Part shown: in pieces, positions 1 to 9,002 of the stretch
Numbering within the stretch: the stretch's first letter is position 1
Layout: each line of letters opens with the position of its first letter
Source: Mesorhizobium sp. GbtcB19
GTDB lineage: Bacteria; Pseudomonadota; Alphaproteobacteria; Rhizobiales; Rhizobiaceae
DNA: 64,000 bases
Assembly: GCF_019091085.1 (NCBI RefSeq)
Contig: NZ_JAGXJY010000001.1
Coordinates: 124,001 to 188,000, forward strand
Reading direction: 5' to 3'
Notes under the pieces: generated by a model
Told to the model about the DNA's origin: nothing
Database searches by the model: none
What the model saw: only the letters and a program-made list of their open reading frames with translations
Program-made: the position numbers and the translations under genes

Positions 1-489
1 GGGCGCGGTGTCGTCGCCGGCATTCCGGTGCCCTTCCTCACTTTGGCCATCCCCTGCTTCGCGCTGGCCGGCCTGGCGCTGATGGCGACCGCCTGGGGCC
101 GTTGGATCTACGCGATGGGCTTCAACGAACGCTCGGCCCGGTTGGTCGGGATTCCGGTCGATCGCGTACGTTTCATCCTTTATGCGCTGAGCGGCGCGCT
201 GGCCGGCGCCGCCGGTCTGGTTTCGCTCGCCTGGCTCGGCAGCGGCAGGCCCAATATCGGTCAGAACCTCGAGCTTGAATCGCTGACCGCCGCGATGCTT
301 GGCGGCATCGCCATCACCGGCGGGCGCGGCGGCGTCGGCGGCGTGTTCGCGGCCGTTCTGCTCCTGGTCACGCTGAAGACCGGCCTGCTGCAATTGAACA
401 TCAACACGGTTTGGCAAGTGGGGATCGTCGGCGCCCTTCTGGTGTTCGTCCTTCTTGCCGACCGGCTTTCCCAACGTTGGAGATCCTAA
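1..489 (+). CDS. Sugar-type ABC transporter permease, 3' end (partial)
   Basis: The reading frame is open from the first base, so the gene starts upstream of the window. The 162 visible residues are the C-terminal part of an RbsC/AraH-type inner-membrane permease (BPD_transp_2 family): hydrophobic helices around a glycine-rich segment (ITGGRGGVGG) that is typical of the last third of these proteins. The partner ATPase and binding protein must lie upstream. Its TAA stop shares one base with the ATG of the M20 hydrolase gene (TAATG), so the two are translationally coupled and the hydrolase may act on the imported compound. The substrate cannot be read from this fragment. Confidence 0.85.
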   Translation, partial: GRGVVAGIPVPFLTLAIPCFALAGLALMATAWGRWIYAMGFNERSARLVGIPVDRVRFILYALSGALAGAAGLVSLAWLGSGRPNIGQNLELESLTAAMLGGIAITGGRGGVGGVFAAVLLLVTLKTGLLQLNINTVWQVGIVGALLVFVLLADRLSQRWRS

Positions 490-1805
490 TGCCTTCCATG
501 GAAGAGACCATCGCCGCGCGCGTCGAGGCAGCGGCCGACCGCATCGTCCAGACGCTGAGCGATCTCGTCGCCTTCCCCTCGATCGTGAAATCCAATCCGA
601 AGGAGGCCGGGCCGGGCGAGCGCGATTGTCAGCTCTATCTGCAAAAGCGCATCGAAGCGCTCGGCTTCACCACCGACCTGTGGGACCCAGACGGCCCGGC
701 GCTCTATGAAAAATACAAGGGACGCGCCGGCGCCAACAAGGGCAGGACTTTTGAAGGCCGGCCCAATCTCGGCGGCGTGCTGAAGGGCACGGGAGGCGGC
801 CGCTCAATCATGCTCACCGGCCATATCGACGTCGTCCCGCCAGGTGCCGCCGGACATTGGACAACCGATCCGTTCCAGCCCGTGCTGAAGGACGGCTTCC
901 TGCATGGCCGCGGCACGGTCGACATGAAAGGCGGCGTCGCCTGCATGCTGATGGCGGTCGAAATTCTCAGGGAGCTGCAAATCCCCCTGTCCGGAGACGT
1001 CGTCTTCACCACCGTCGTCGACGAGGAGATCGGCGGCATGGGCTCGCTTGCCATGGTCGATCGCGGCTTTCGCGCCGATGCCGGCATCATGACCGAACCG
1101 ACGGCAAACAGGATCGCGCCGCTCTGTCACGGCATCCTGTGGGGCAGGATCATCGTCGACGGCATAGGCGGCCATGCGGAACTCACGCCGAATGCCTGGT
1201 ATTCGAGCGGCCCGGTCGATGCCGTGCAGCTCTGTCGGCAGATCCTCGACGGCATCGACATCCTCAACCGGCGCTGGATGTTCGACCCGAAGAAGAACCA
1301 TCCGCTGATGGAACTGCCCAACCAGATCATCGTCACCCAGATCAATGCCGGCGAGCACCCCTCCTCCATGGCCGGGCGCGGCGAGATCATCATCGACGCG
1401 CAGTACCTGCCGAGCGAGCATGACGAATTCAGGCTGGGCGGCAACGTCAAGCGCGAGATCGAGGAGCACATCGCCAATGTCTGCCAGGCGGATCCTTATC
1501 TGCGCCTGCATCCTGCCCGCGTCGAATGGATTCTCGATGCCGACTGCGCCGAAATCCCGTCCGACAGTCCGTTCATCGGCGTGTTCCAGGAGGCTGTGAA
1601 GGACGCCGATCTGTCGCCGGTGCTCAGCGGCTTCGGCGCGCATAGCGACATCGGCCTGCCAACAGGCCTCGGCAACACGCCGACCGTCAACTTCGGCCCC
1701 GGCGACCCGGCGCAGGCGCATCAGCCCAATGAGCGCGTTTCAGTGCGCGATCTCATCGACTGCACCAAGGCAATTGCGATTGCTGTGGAGAAATGGTGCC
1801 GCTAG
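489..1805 (+). CDS. M20 family metallohydrolase (ArgE/DapE type)
   Basis: A 438-residue zinc-dependent amidohydrolase or peptidase of clan MH. The visible signature is complete: TGHIDVVP near residue 110 (His112, Asp114), GRGTVDMKGG with the bridging Asp145, the catalytic pair in DEEIGG near 179-180, EPT near 203, and the dimerisation-domain His in GGHAEL near 229. The start is set at the ATG overlapping the permease stop; an in-frame upstream extension would lie inside the permease gene. Its place behind an ABC permease suggests cytoplasmic hydrolysis of an imported N-acyl or amide compound. It could be a deacetylase, succinyl-diaminopimelate desuccinylase-like enzyme or carboxypeptidase; sequence reading alone cannot choose. 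Confidence 0.88.
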   Translation: MPSMEETIAARVEAAADRIVQTLSDLVAFPSIVKSNPKEAGPGERDCQLYLQKRIEALGFTTDLWDPDGPALYEKYKGRAGANKGRTFEGRPNLGGVLKGTGGGRSIMLTGHIDVVPPGAAGHWTTDPFQPVLKDGFLHGRGTVDMKGGVACMLMAVEILRELQIPLSGDVVFTTVVDEEIGGMGSLAMVDRGFRADAGIMTEPTANRIAPLCHGILWGRIIVDGIGGHAELTPNAWYSSGPVDAVQLCRQILDGIDILNRRWMFDPKKNHPLMELPNQIIVTQINAGEHPSSMAGRGEIIIDAQYLPSEHDEFRLGGNVKREIEEHIANVCQADPYLRLHPARVEWILDADCAEIPSDSPFIGVFQEAVKDADLSPVLSGFGAHSDIGLPTGLGNTPTVNFGPGDPAQAHQPNERVSVRDLIDCTKAIAIAVEKWCR

Positions 1806-1921
1806 GGCAGCATTTTGCCAATCGGATAGTCGGCTCTGGAATTTCAACCGGAAATCGAGCATGATGCGCTTCGGCATTTTCGGGACGCTTCGCGCGCTTG
1901 GAATGCCGGGAGGAACGGGAC

Positions 1922-2809
1922 ATGGCCGTTGTGCTTGTACTCGTTTTAATCGTCGTGGGCTCGGTGTTGTTCCACCTCCTGAGCCCATGGTGGTGGACGC
2001 CCATTGCCTCGAACTGGGACTATATAGACAACACCATCATCATCAGCTTCTGGATCACCGGCATCGTCTTTGCCGCTGTCGTCCTCTTCATGGCTTATTG
2101 TGTCTTCCGCTTCCGGCACCGGGAAGGCAATCGCGCGGTTTATGAACCGGAGAACAAGCGCCTCGAATCGTGGCTGATGATCGTCACCGCGGTCGGCGTC
2201 ACCGCCTTGCTGGTTCCCGGCCTGTTCGTCTGGAGCCGCTTCGTCACGGTTCCAAGCGATGCGACCGAAGTCGAGGTCGTCGCCCAGCAATGGCAGTGGA
2301 GCTTCCGTCTGCCGGGCAAGGACGGCAAGCTCGGGACTTCCGACACCCGCGACGTCACCGCCGACAATCCGTTGGGCGTCGCCCCCAAGGATCCGAACGG
2401 CCAGGATGATGTCCTGGTCGAAGCCGCCGATCTTCATCTGCCGATCGGCAAGCCGATCAAGGTGCTGCTGCGGTCGATCGATGTGCTGCACGATTTCTAT
2501 ATTCCGGAATTCCGCGCCAAGATGGACATGATCCCCGGCTCGGTTACCTATTTCTGGTTCACCCCGACCAGGACCGGCACCTTCCAGGTCCTGTGCGCCG
2601 AACTATGCGGCCAAGGGCACCCGCTGATGCATGGCGTGGTCGTGGTCGACACCGAGCAGGATTATCTGGCCTGGCTCGGCCAGCAGCAGACTTTCGCGCA
2701 ATTGTCGGCGCCCCAGCAATCGGGCTCGGCGAACCAGCCGCCAGGAAAGATAATCGCGTCCAATCTGGGCGTCGCGGCAAACTCGAAACTTTCGAGGTCC
2801 GCACAATAG
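1922..2809 (+). CDS. coxM: Cytochrome c oxidase subunit II (CoxM type)
   Basis: A 295-residue CuA subunit of a haem-copper oxidase and first gene of a five-gene operon. Three hydrophobic segments lie at the N-terminus, followed by a periplasmic cupredoxin domain. All CuA ligands are present: His in VLHDFY, then the C-A-E-L-C-G-Q-G-H motif, with a Met three residues after that His. QQWQWSF is the aromatic electron-entry patch. There is no fused cytochrome c domain, so an external cytochrome c must donate electrons. The start follows a strong GGGAGGA ribosome site; an in-frame ATG eight codons upstream lies before that site. Gene order resembles the Bradyrhizobium coxMNOP operon. Confidence 0.93.
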   Translation: MAVVLVLVLIVVGSVLFHLLSPWWWTPIASNWDYIDNTIIISFWITGIVFAAVVLFMAYCVFRFRHREGNRAVYEPENKRLESWLMIVTAVGVTALLVPGLFVWSRFVTVPSDATEVEVVAQQWQWSFRLPGKDGKLGTSDTRDVTADNPLGVAPKDPNGQDDVLVEAADLHLPIGKPIKVLLRSIDVLHDFYIPEFRAKMDMIPGSVTYFWFTPTRTGTFQVLCAELCGQGHPLMHGVVVVDTEQDYLAWLGQQQTFAQLSAPQQSGSANQPPGKIIASNLGVAANSKLSRSAQ

Positions 2810-2826
2810 GGCGCGGAGGTGCTCAA

Positions 2827-4596
2827 ATGGTCGACGTCACACCCGCAGATGCCGTTCCGCCCGCCGAAGTCGGGGAGGTGGAACTCTACCATCCGCACAG
2901 CTGGTGGACGAAATATGTCTTCTCGCAGGACGCAAAGGTCATAGCGGTCCAGTACTCGGCGACCGCAACCGCGATCGGCCTCGTGGCCCTGGTTCTGTCC
3001 TGGCTCATGCGCCTGCAGCTCGGCTTTCCCGGCACGTTCGACTTCATCACTCCGGAGGCCTACTACCAGTTCATCACCATGCACGGCATGATCATGGTGA
3101 TCTACCTGCTCACCGCGCTCTTCCTCGGCGGCTTCGGCAATTACCTCATCCCGCTGATGGTCGGCGCCCGCGACATGGTCTTTCCCTATGTCAACATGCT
3201 GAGCTACTGGGTCTATCTGCTCGCCGTGCTGGTTTTGGTGTCGAGCTTCTTTGCGCCGGGCGGACCGACCGGCGCCGGCTGGACGCTCTATCCGCCGCAG
3301 GCCATCATGACCGGCACCCCCGGCGGACAGGACTGGGGCATCATATTGATGCTTTCTTCGCTCATCCTGTTCATCATCGGCTTCACGATGGGCGGCCTGA
3401 ACTACGTGGTGACGGTCCTGCAGGGCCGCACGCGCGGCATGACCTTGATGCGCCTGCCGCTCACCGTCTGGGGCATCTTCACCGCCACCGTCATGGCGCT
3501 GCTCGCCTTCCCGGCGCTGTTTGTCGCTTGTGTGATGATGCTGCTTGACCGCGTTCTCGGCACCTCGTTCTTCATGCCGGCGATTGTCGAGATGGGCACG
3601 CAGCTGCAGCACAATGGCGGCAGCCCGATCCTGTTCCAGCATCTGTTCTGGTTCTTCGGCCACCCGGAGGTCTACATCGTCGCCCTGCCGGCCTTCGGCA
3701 TCGTGTCCGACCTGATCAGCACGCATGCGCGCAAGAACATCTTCGGCTACCGCATGATGGTTTGGGCGATCATCGCCATCGGCGCCCTGAGCTTCGTTGT
3801 CTGGGCGCATCATATGTATGTCAGCGGCATGCATCCCTATTTCGGCTTCTTCTTCGCGACCACGACCCTGATCATTGCCGTGCCGACGGCAATCAAGGTC
3901 TATAACTGGGTGCTGACGCTGTGGCGCGGCGATATCCATCTGACCATACCGATGCTTTTCGCGCTCGCCTTCATCGTCACCTTCGTCAATGGCGGCCTGA
4001 CCGGACTGTTCCTCGGCAATGTCGTCGTCGACGTGCCGCTGTCGGACACGATGTTCGTCGTCGCCCATTTCCACATGGTCATGGGCGTCGCGCCGATCCT
4101 GGTGATCTTCGGCGCGATCTATCACTGGTATCCGAAGGTCACCGGGCGGATGCTCGACGAAACGCTCGGCAAGTTCCACTTCTGGGTCACCTTTCTCGGC
4201 GCCTACCTGATCTTCTTCCCCATGCACTACCTCGGCCTGATGGGCATTCCGCGGCGTTACGCCGAGCTCACCGACATGACCATCATGACGGAGTCGGCCC
4301 ATCACCTAAACTCGTTCATCAGCATCATGGCCTTCATCGTCGGCTTCGCCCAGATGGTGTTCCTGTTCAACTTGATCTGGAGCATCCGCCATGGCCGTGA
4401 GGCCGGCGGCAACCCGTGGCGGGCGACGACGCTCGAGTGGCAGACGCCTGAGACGCCGCCGGCGCACGGCAATTTCGGCAAGGAACTGCCGATCGTCTAT
4501 CGCTGGGCCTATGACTACAGCGTGCCGGGGGCCAAGGAAGACTTCATCCCGCAGAACGTGCCGGGCGACTTCGCCCCCTCCAGGGAGCCGGCATGA
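2827..4596 (+). CDS. coxN: Cytochrome c oxidase subunit I (CoxN type)
   Basis: A 589-residue catalytic subunit with the haem and CuB site. Family A1 hallmarks are visible: GHPEVYI (CuB His, proton-channel Glu and the cross-linked Tyr), the HH pair in WAHHMY, the haem ligands in VAHFHMVMG, the K-channel Thr and Lys in VPTAIKV, and the D-channel Asp and Asn in the GARDM and FPYVN segments. Residues expected for proton pumping are therefore retained. GGAGGT sits just upstream of the chosen ATG. Its stop overlaps the next start (ATGA). Terminal oxidase, inner membrane. Confidence 0.95.
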   Translation: MVDVTPADAVPPAEVGEVELYHPHSWWTKYVFSQDAKVIAVQYSATATAIGLVALVLSWLMRLQLGFPGTFDFITPEAYYQFITMHGMIMVIYLLTALFLGGFGNYLIPLMVGARDMVFPYVNMLSYWVYLLAVLVLVSSFFAPGGPTGAGWTLYPPQAIMTGTPGGQDWGIILMLSSLILFIIGFTMGGLNYVVTVLQGRTRGMTLMRLPLTVWGIFTATVMALLAFPALFVACVMMLLDRVLGTSFFMPAIVEMGTQLQHNGGSPILFQHLFWFFGHPEVYIVALPAFGIVSDLISTHARKNIFGYRMMVWAIIAIGALSFVVWAHHMYVSGMHPYFGFFFATTTLIIAVPTAIKVYNWVLTLWRGDIHLTIPMLFALAFIVTFVNGGLTGLFLGNVVVDVPLSDTMFVVAHFHMVMGVAPILVIFGAIYHWYPKVTGRMLDETLGKFHFWVTFLGAYLIFFPMHYLGLMGIPRRYAELTDMTIMTESAHHLNSFISIMAFIVGFAQMVFLFNLIWSIRHGREAGGNPWRATTLEWQTPETPPAHGNFGKELPIVYRWAYDYSVPGAKEDFIPQNVPGDFAPSREPA

Positions 4597-5297
4597 GCGT
4601 CATCCTGGTCTTTCTGCTGGTGATCGCCGGCTTCGCCGGATGGTGGCTCTCGCACCAACGGCTGACGGCCAAGCCCTGGCTGGAGCAAAATCTGGCCGGG
4701 GATTTCGTCGGTTTCGACCGGTCTTCGCTGCCCACCGCCAAGATCGGCCTCGGCGTGTTCCTCGCCGTCGTCGGCTGCCTGTTCTCGCTATTCACCAGCG
4801 CCTATTTCATGCGTATGGGCCTTCCCGACTGGCAGCCGCTGCCGCTGCCGCGCCTGCTCTGGCTGAACACCGGCGTGCTGGTGCTGAGTAGCGTCGCGCT
4901 GCAATGCGCGGTGATCGCCGCCCGCCGAGGCCAGACCGACAACATCAGGCTCGGCCTTGCCACGGCGGGGTTCACGGCGGTTGCTTTCCTGATCGGGCAG
5001 CTGGTGGCTTGGCGGCAACTGACCGCAGACGGCTATCTGCTCGCATCCAACCCGGCCAACAGCTTCTTCTATCTGATCACCGGCGTGCACGGCCTGCACA
5101 TACTCGGCGGTCTGGTGGGACTTGGCAGGACGAGCATCGGCGCCTGGAACGAAGCGCGGCCGGAGCGGCTTCGCCTCAGCGTCGAGCTCTGCGCCATGTA
5201 CTGGCATTTCCTGCTTTTCGTCTGGCTCTGCATCTTCGCCCTTCTGGCGGGTTGGGCGGGGACGCTCATCGACATTTGCCGAGGACTGCTGACCTAG
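4593..5297 (+). CDS. coxO: Cytochrome c oxidase subunit III-like protein (CoxO type)
   Basis: A 234-residue polytopic membrane protein. The subunit III signature lies in its second half: FFYLITGVHGLHILGG followed by YWHFLLFVWL. It overlaps the subunit I gene by four bases. Together with the next gene it gives this operon two subunit III-like members, which is also the arrangement of Bradyrhizobium coxMNOP. The N-terminus, with one helix and a WLEQN segment, is unlike the next gene, so the two are not simple duplicates. Confidence 0.88.
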   Translation: MSVILVFLLVIAGFAGWWLSHQRLTAKPWLEQNLAGDFVGFDRSSLPTAKIGLGVFLAVVGCLFSLFTSAYFMRMGLPDWQPLPLPRLLWLNTGVLVLSSVALQCAVIAARRGQTDNIRLGLATAGFTAVAFLIGQLVAWRQLTADGYLLASNPANSFFYLITGVHGLHILGGLVGLGRTSIGAWNEARPERLRLSVELCAMYWHFLLFVWLCIFALLAGWAGTLIDICRGLLT

Positions 5298-5307
5298 GAG
5301 ACCGGCG

Positions 5308-6030
5308 ATGGCCGAGACGACCATGACACATACCAGCCAGATGGAGCCCAGACCCGCCGGTTGGCGCGGCATTGCCGCCGATTGGGCCTCGGACCAGCGG
5401 GCGTTCAAGAACGTGTCCTGGGGCAAGGCCATGATGTGGATCTTCCTGCTCAGCGACACCTTCATCTTCGGCTGCTTCCTGCTCTCCTACATGACCGCGC
5501 GCATTTCCACGCGCGTGCCGTGGCCGAATCCGAGCGAGGTTTTCGCCCTGCGCATCGGCGGTTCGGAGATCCCGCTCATCCTGATCGCGATCATGACCTT
5601 CGTGCTGATCTCGAGCAGCGGAACCATGGCCATGGCGGTCAATTTCGGCTACCGCCGCGATCGCCGTAAAACCGCGATCCTGATGCTTTTGACTGCTGCG
5701 CTCGGCGCGACATTCGTCGGCATGCAGGCCTTCGAATGGACCAAGCTGATCACCGAAGGGGTCCGGCCATGGGGCAATCCCTGGGGGGCCGCGCAATTCG
5801 GCTCATGCTTCTTCATGATCACCGGCTTCCACGGCACGCACGTCACGATCGGGGTGATCTTCCTGATCATCGTGGCGCGAAAGGTCTGGCGCGGTGATTT
5901 CGACACCGGGCGGCCCGGCTACTTCACCAGCCGCCGGGGTCGCTACGAGAATGTCGAGATCATGGGGCTGTACTGGCACTTCGTCGACCTGGTCTGGGTG
6001 TTCATCTTCGCCTTCTTCTATCTTTGGTGA
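5308..6030 (+). CDS. coxP: Cytochrome c oxidase subunit III (CoxP type)
   Basis: A 240-residue subunit III. The motifs FFMITGFHGTHV and GLYWHFVDLVWVF are those of classical subunit III, which stabilises the catalytic core and helps proton uptake. An AGGAGA ribosome site precedes the ATG, and the gap from the preceding gene is ten bases. A cytosolic N-terminal segment of about 35 residues precedes the first helix. It is cotranscribed with the genes on both sides. Confidence 0.92.
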   Translation: MAETTMTHTSQMEPRPAGWRGIAADWASDQRAFKNVSWGKAMMWIFLLSDTFIFGCFLLSYMTARISTRVPWPNPSEVFALRIGGSEIPLILIAIMTFVLISSSGTMAMAVNFGYRRDRRKTAILMLLTAALGATFVGMQAFEWTKLITEGVRPWGNPWGAAQFGSCFFMITGFHGTHVTIGVIFLIIVARKVWRGDFDTGRPGYFTSRRGRYENVEIMGLYWHFVDLVWVFIFAFFYLW

Positions 6031-6039
6031 GAGGCAGAT

Positions 6040-6444
6040 ATGGCTGAAGCAACCGCAAACGGTCTCGGACAACACGCACTGCACGCCGCCCATGCGCCGG
6101 ATGCGGCCACGGCAGCGGTCGCCCACGCCGAGGTTCATCAGGAGCACCCGATCAAGCTCTACCTGGTGGTCTGGGCGTGGCTGTTCATCCTCAGCACCTG
6201 CTCCTACCTGGTCGACTATTTCGGCATCCACGGCTATCTCAGATGGTCGCTGATCCTGATCTTCATGATGCTCAAGGCGGGGCTGATCGTCGCCGTCTTC
6301 ATGCACATGGCCTGGGAACGGCTGGCGATGATGTATGCGATCATCCTGCCGCCGATACTGGTGCTGGTCTTCGTAACCATGATGGTTTTCGAAGCCGACT
6401 ATACGCTGCTGACCCGTATCGCGTTTTTCGGACCCGGCCCCTGA
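6040..6444 (+). CDS. Cytochrome c oxidase subunit IV family protein
   Basis: A 134-residue protein with a His/Ala-rich cytosolic N-terminus of about 45 residues and three membrane helices. The second helix contains the LKAGLIVAVFMHM segment typical of the prokaryotic caa3/bo3-type small subunit IV (COX4_pro). It lies nine bases after the subunit III gene and closes the operon. The role is assembly or stability of the oxidase rather than catalysis. Confidence 0.87.
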   Translation: MAEATANGLGQHALHAAHAPDAATAAVAHAEVHQEHPIKLYLVVWAWLFILSTCSYLVDYFGIHGYLRWSLILIFMMLKAGLIVAVFMHMAWERLAMMYAIILPPILVLVFVTMMVFEADYTLLTRIAFFGPGP

Positions 6445-6548
6445 CGCGCACCAGCGGAACGGCCGATCGCGGTGCCTTGAAACAACAGGCCGCTGGTCCA
6501 TTTTGGTTTGACATATGCGTCGTGAACTCAAGCAAAAGGACGCGGACA

Positions 6549-7022
6549 ATGACCATAGCAAACAGGCTGAGGCATTTTATCGACGGCAAGGGAATCCCGT
6601 ACGACACCGTCGCGCATCACCGCACTTCCACCAGCAGGCAGGCCGCCATCGCCGCGCATGTGCCCGGCAGCATCATGGCCAAGTCCGTGGTCGTTCACCA
6701 CGAACTCGGCTACGCGCTGGCCGTGGTCCCAAGCACCCACAGGATCGAGCTCGGCAAGCTGCAGGACGTCATGGACAAGCGCCTCGGGCTCGCTTCCGAG
6801 GATGAGGTTGTATCGCTCTTCGACGATTGCGACATCGGCGCCGTACCGCCGATCGGCGCGGCCTATGACGTGCCGGTCATTCTGGACGAAAGCCTGCGCG
6901 ATGCAGCCGATATCTATTTCGAGGGCGGCGACCACAAGACGCTGGTGCATGTCAGCGGCAAGGATTTCCGCAACCTGACCACGGGCGCGCGCCAGGCCCG
7001 GTTCAGCCACCGGGCCTTCTGA
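6549..7022 (+). CDS. YbaK/EbsC-family aminoacyl-tRNA deacylase
   Basis: A 157-residue single-domain protein of the YbaK/ProX family, which hydrolyses mischarged aminoacyl-tRNA in trans. Family features seen are the early SRQAAIAAHVPG segment, the lysine in MAKSVVV that family members use for catalysis, and a glycine-rich ending with DFRNLTTG. Length is typical. The ATG chosen is the first one after the oxidase operon that gives the full domain and no extra tail. It is about 100 bases behind the oxidase operon and probably independent of it. The amino-acid specificity cannot be told. Confidence 0.82.
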   Translation: MTIANRLRHFIDGKGIPYDTVAHHRTSTSRQAAIAAHVPGSIMAKSVVVHHELGYALAVVPSTHRIELGKLQDVMDKRLGLASEDEVVSLFDDCDIGAVPPIGAAYDVPVILDESLRDAADIYFEGGDHKTLVHVSGKDFRNLTTGARQARFSHRAF

Positions 7023-7064
7023 GCGCGGCGGCGCAGGCCGCCTGCGCGCGGCGACAGGTCTTGC

Positions 7065-7883
7065 TTACGTCGCCGGTCTGGGGACGGCCGGCGGCTCCAC
7101 GACCTTGCGATAGACATGCCAGGTGGCGTGGCCGAGAACCGGCAGCACGACCGCCAGGCCTGCGAACACCGGCAGCGAACCGATGATCAGCGCGACGGCG
7201 ACGATCAACCCCCAGACGGCCATCACGATCGGGTTGGCCAGGACCACGCGCACCGACGTGTGGATGGCTTCGTAGGCGCCGACGTCGCGATCGAGCAGCA
7301 GCGGGAAAGCCACCACGGTGGTGCACAGCACGACCACGGCGAACACGAACCCTAGGGCGTGGCCCAGCACGATCAGCGTCCAGCCGCGCCCGGTGGCGAA
7401 AATCTCGGCTATGAAACTGGACAGTGACGCCGGCGGTTCAGGGCCGAACAGCTGCTCGTAGAAGATCTTGGCGGTCAAAAGCCAGGCGATGAAGATCGCG
7501 AACAACATGATCCCGACCGCGGCGATGGCCGGCAGCGCCGGAGAATTCCTGACCTCGAAAGCATGTTTCCAGGAAGCGTCCAGCCCGGCTTCCCGCCTGC
7601 GGCTGATCTCATAGAGGCCGATCGCCGCGAGTGGCCCGATCAGCGCAAAGCCTGATACCAGCGGAAACAGCAGCGGCAACGTGTTTGCTCCCGATGTCCA
7701 GGTGGCGAGCACGACACCGACGAGTGGATAGATCATGCACAGGAACACGATGTGCGAGGGTTTGACCATGAAGTCGTCGACACCGCGCCTGAGCGCATCG
7801 AAAAGATCGGAAACGCCGATCTTTCTCACTCTGGTATGCTCCAGCGTTTCGCTGGCGCCTGCAATCACGTGAAAGCTTGCCAT
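7065..7883 (-). CDS. DUF2189 domain membrane protein
   Basis: A 272-residue polytopic membrane protein. About six hydrophobic helices follow a 40-residue cytosolic start (residues VSDLFDALRRGVDDF). The pattern matches the DUF2189 family, which often sits near cytochrome oxidase and cytochrome c genes and has no established function. The start is the ATG preceded by GGAGGA; the open frame continues upstream but lacks a ribosome site. It is convergent with the YbaK gene. A role in respiratory or copper functions is only guilt by association. Confidence 0.75.
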   Translation of the reverse strand: MASFHVIAGASETLEHTRVRKIGVSDLFDALRRGVDDFMVKPSHIVFLCMIYPLVGVVLATWTSGANTLPLLFPLVSGFALIGPLAAIGLYEISRRREAGLDASWKHAFEVRNSPALPAIAAVGIMLFAIFIAWLLTAKIFYEQLFGPEPPASLSSFIAEIFATGRGWTLIVLGHALGFVFAVVVLCTTVVAFPLLLDRDVGAYEAIHTSVRVVLANPIVMAVWGLIVAVALIIGSLPVFAGLAVVLPVLGHATWHVYRKVVEPPAVPRPAT

Positions 7884-8203
7884 GACCGTTCCTCCAGATC
7901 GGGTCCGGCAAGGTCGCGGTTTCAACGGTGCTACAGCTCTGCGTGACTGGCCACGCAAACCGCGACCTGCACTGACCGCCAACATACTCCTTTGCGCCCG
8001 ATTTGTCGTCATTTCATTGGAACGGGTGCGGCAGGCAGCCAGGTCTGCATACTGGCTCCAGAAGATATTTTTCGATATTCTCTTGCAGCGTCGCGTGCCC
8101 TCTTGGGCGCGCAAAGGACGCTGTACCGCTTTGATGGGCCTACGGTCCTTTTCGAAAATCGATCCCGATTTTCGGGGCATACGCCCGGTCGAAGGTGAAC
8201 GTG
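7884..8203. other. Intergenic region with divergent promoters
   Basis: About 320 bases between the DUF2189 gene (leftward) and a 26-codon frame (rightward). No conserved coding frame is seen. It contains the inverted repeat listed separately at 8153-8174. Promoters for both directions are expected, but I cannot place them with confidence. Confidence 0.4.
8153..8174. repeat. Short perfect inverted repeat
   Basis: CGAAAATCG and CGATTTTCG form a 9-bp perfect stem around ATCC. No T tract follows on the plus strand, so it is not a typical terminator. It resembles the inner part of the palindromic intergenic repeats found elsewhere in this window (24688, 31001) and is probably a fragment of such a family. 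It ends 29 bases before the 26-codon frame. Confidence 0.6.
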
Positions 8204-8284
8204 ATGGACACGCGCACGCTTGTCATACTCGGCCTTGGCATAGTTGTTCTGCTGCTGTTGGGGTTCTTCGCGCTGCCGGCGTAA
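8204..8284 (+). CDS. Possible 26-residue single-pass membrane peptide
   Basis: The frame begins MDTRTLVILG and continues as an unbroken hydrophobic helix ending FFALPA, then TAA. AAGGTG lies nine bases before the ATG. The shape, a short polar N-terminus and then one helix, fits small membrane proteins that accompany respiratory complexes. The convergent gene downstream encodes a cytochrome c. The frame is short enough to be chance, so the call rests on the ribosome site and the uniform helix. Confidence 0.4.
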   Translation: MDTRTLVILGLGIVVLLLLGFFALPA

Positions 8285-8352
8285 CGGCACGCGGCGCGAC
8301 CTTTCAACGGTGCAATTGCCGGACGACCAGCGATGGTGCCCGGAAGGGTCGC

Positions 8353-8733
8353 CTATTTGGAGAACTGCTTCAGATAGGCGATGACGTTGGCTATGTCCTT
8401 GTCGTCCTTGAGGCCGGGAAATGTCATCTTCGTCCCCTTGACCATCGCCTGGGGGGCGTGAAGGTAGGTCGTCAGGGTCGGCTCGTCCCATTTGACGCCG
8501 GATTTTCCAGCCGCGATCATGGCTGCGGAATAAGTGAAGTTGGGATGCGTGCCGGCGACACGCCCGATGACGCCGTTCAGAGACGGACCGATCCTGTTCT
8601 GGTCCTGGTCGGCAATGTGGCAGACCTTGCACTTGGTGAAGACCTTTTCGCCCGCGGCAGCATCTTGCGCCTGCGATGGGCTTGCGAAGAAGGTCGTAGC
8701 GGACAAGACGATGAAAAGCGCGATTATACGCAT
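8353..8733 (-). CDS. Periplasmic class I cytochrome c
   Basis: A 126-residue exported monohaem cytochrome. There is a signal peptide of about 22 residues (cleavage after PSQA), the haem site CKVCH at 35-39 and a probable axial Met103 in GTKMTFPG. The fold and the ending DIANVIAYLKQFSK are those of the cytochrome c2/c-550 group. GGGAGGA lies upstream of the ATG. As the nearby oxidase lacks a fused haem c, this protein is a plausible electron donor to it, though that is inference from proximity. Confidence 0.92.
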   Translation of the reverse strand: MRIIALFIVLSATTFFASPSQAQDAAAGEKVFTKCKVCHIADQDQNRIGPSLNGVIGRVAGTHPNFTYSAAMIAAGKSGVKWDEPTLTTYLHAPQAMVKGTKMTFPGLKDDKDIANVIAYLKQFSK

Positions 8734-9002
8734 CGCATTTCCTCCCTGATGGTCTCGTTTTGCGTTGGAACGATCGGCACCACACCTGACCCGCTTGCGT
8801 GCGCCGCACGTTAGAGCGGAGAATCCGGATTTCTTCAGTGGAATTGCGGCACCTACATACCACAGAATCGTCCAAATGGGATAGAAAAAGCCAGCTTTTG
8901 CCGAGGCTTAAGCCGTCGGCGATACGCGAATGACCTCCAGCCATTTCGGCCAAATTTATGCTAGAGGACGGCTGACCGCCATCAACCGACAGGAAGACAG
9001 CA

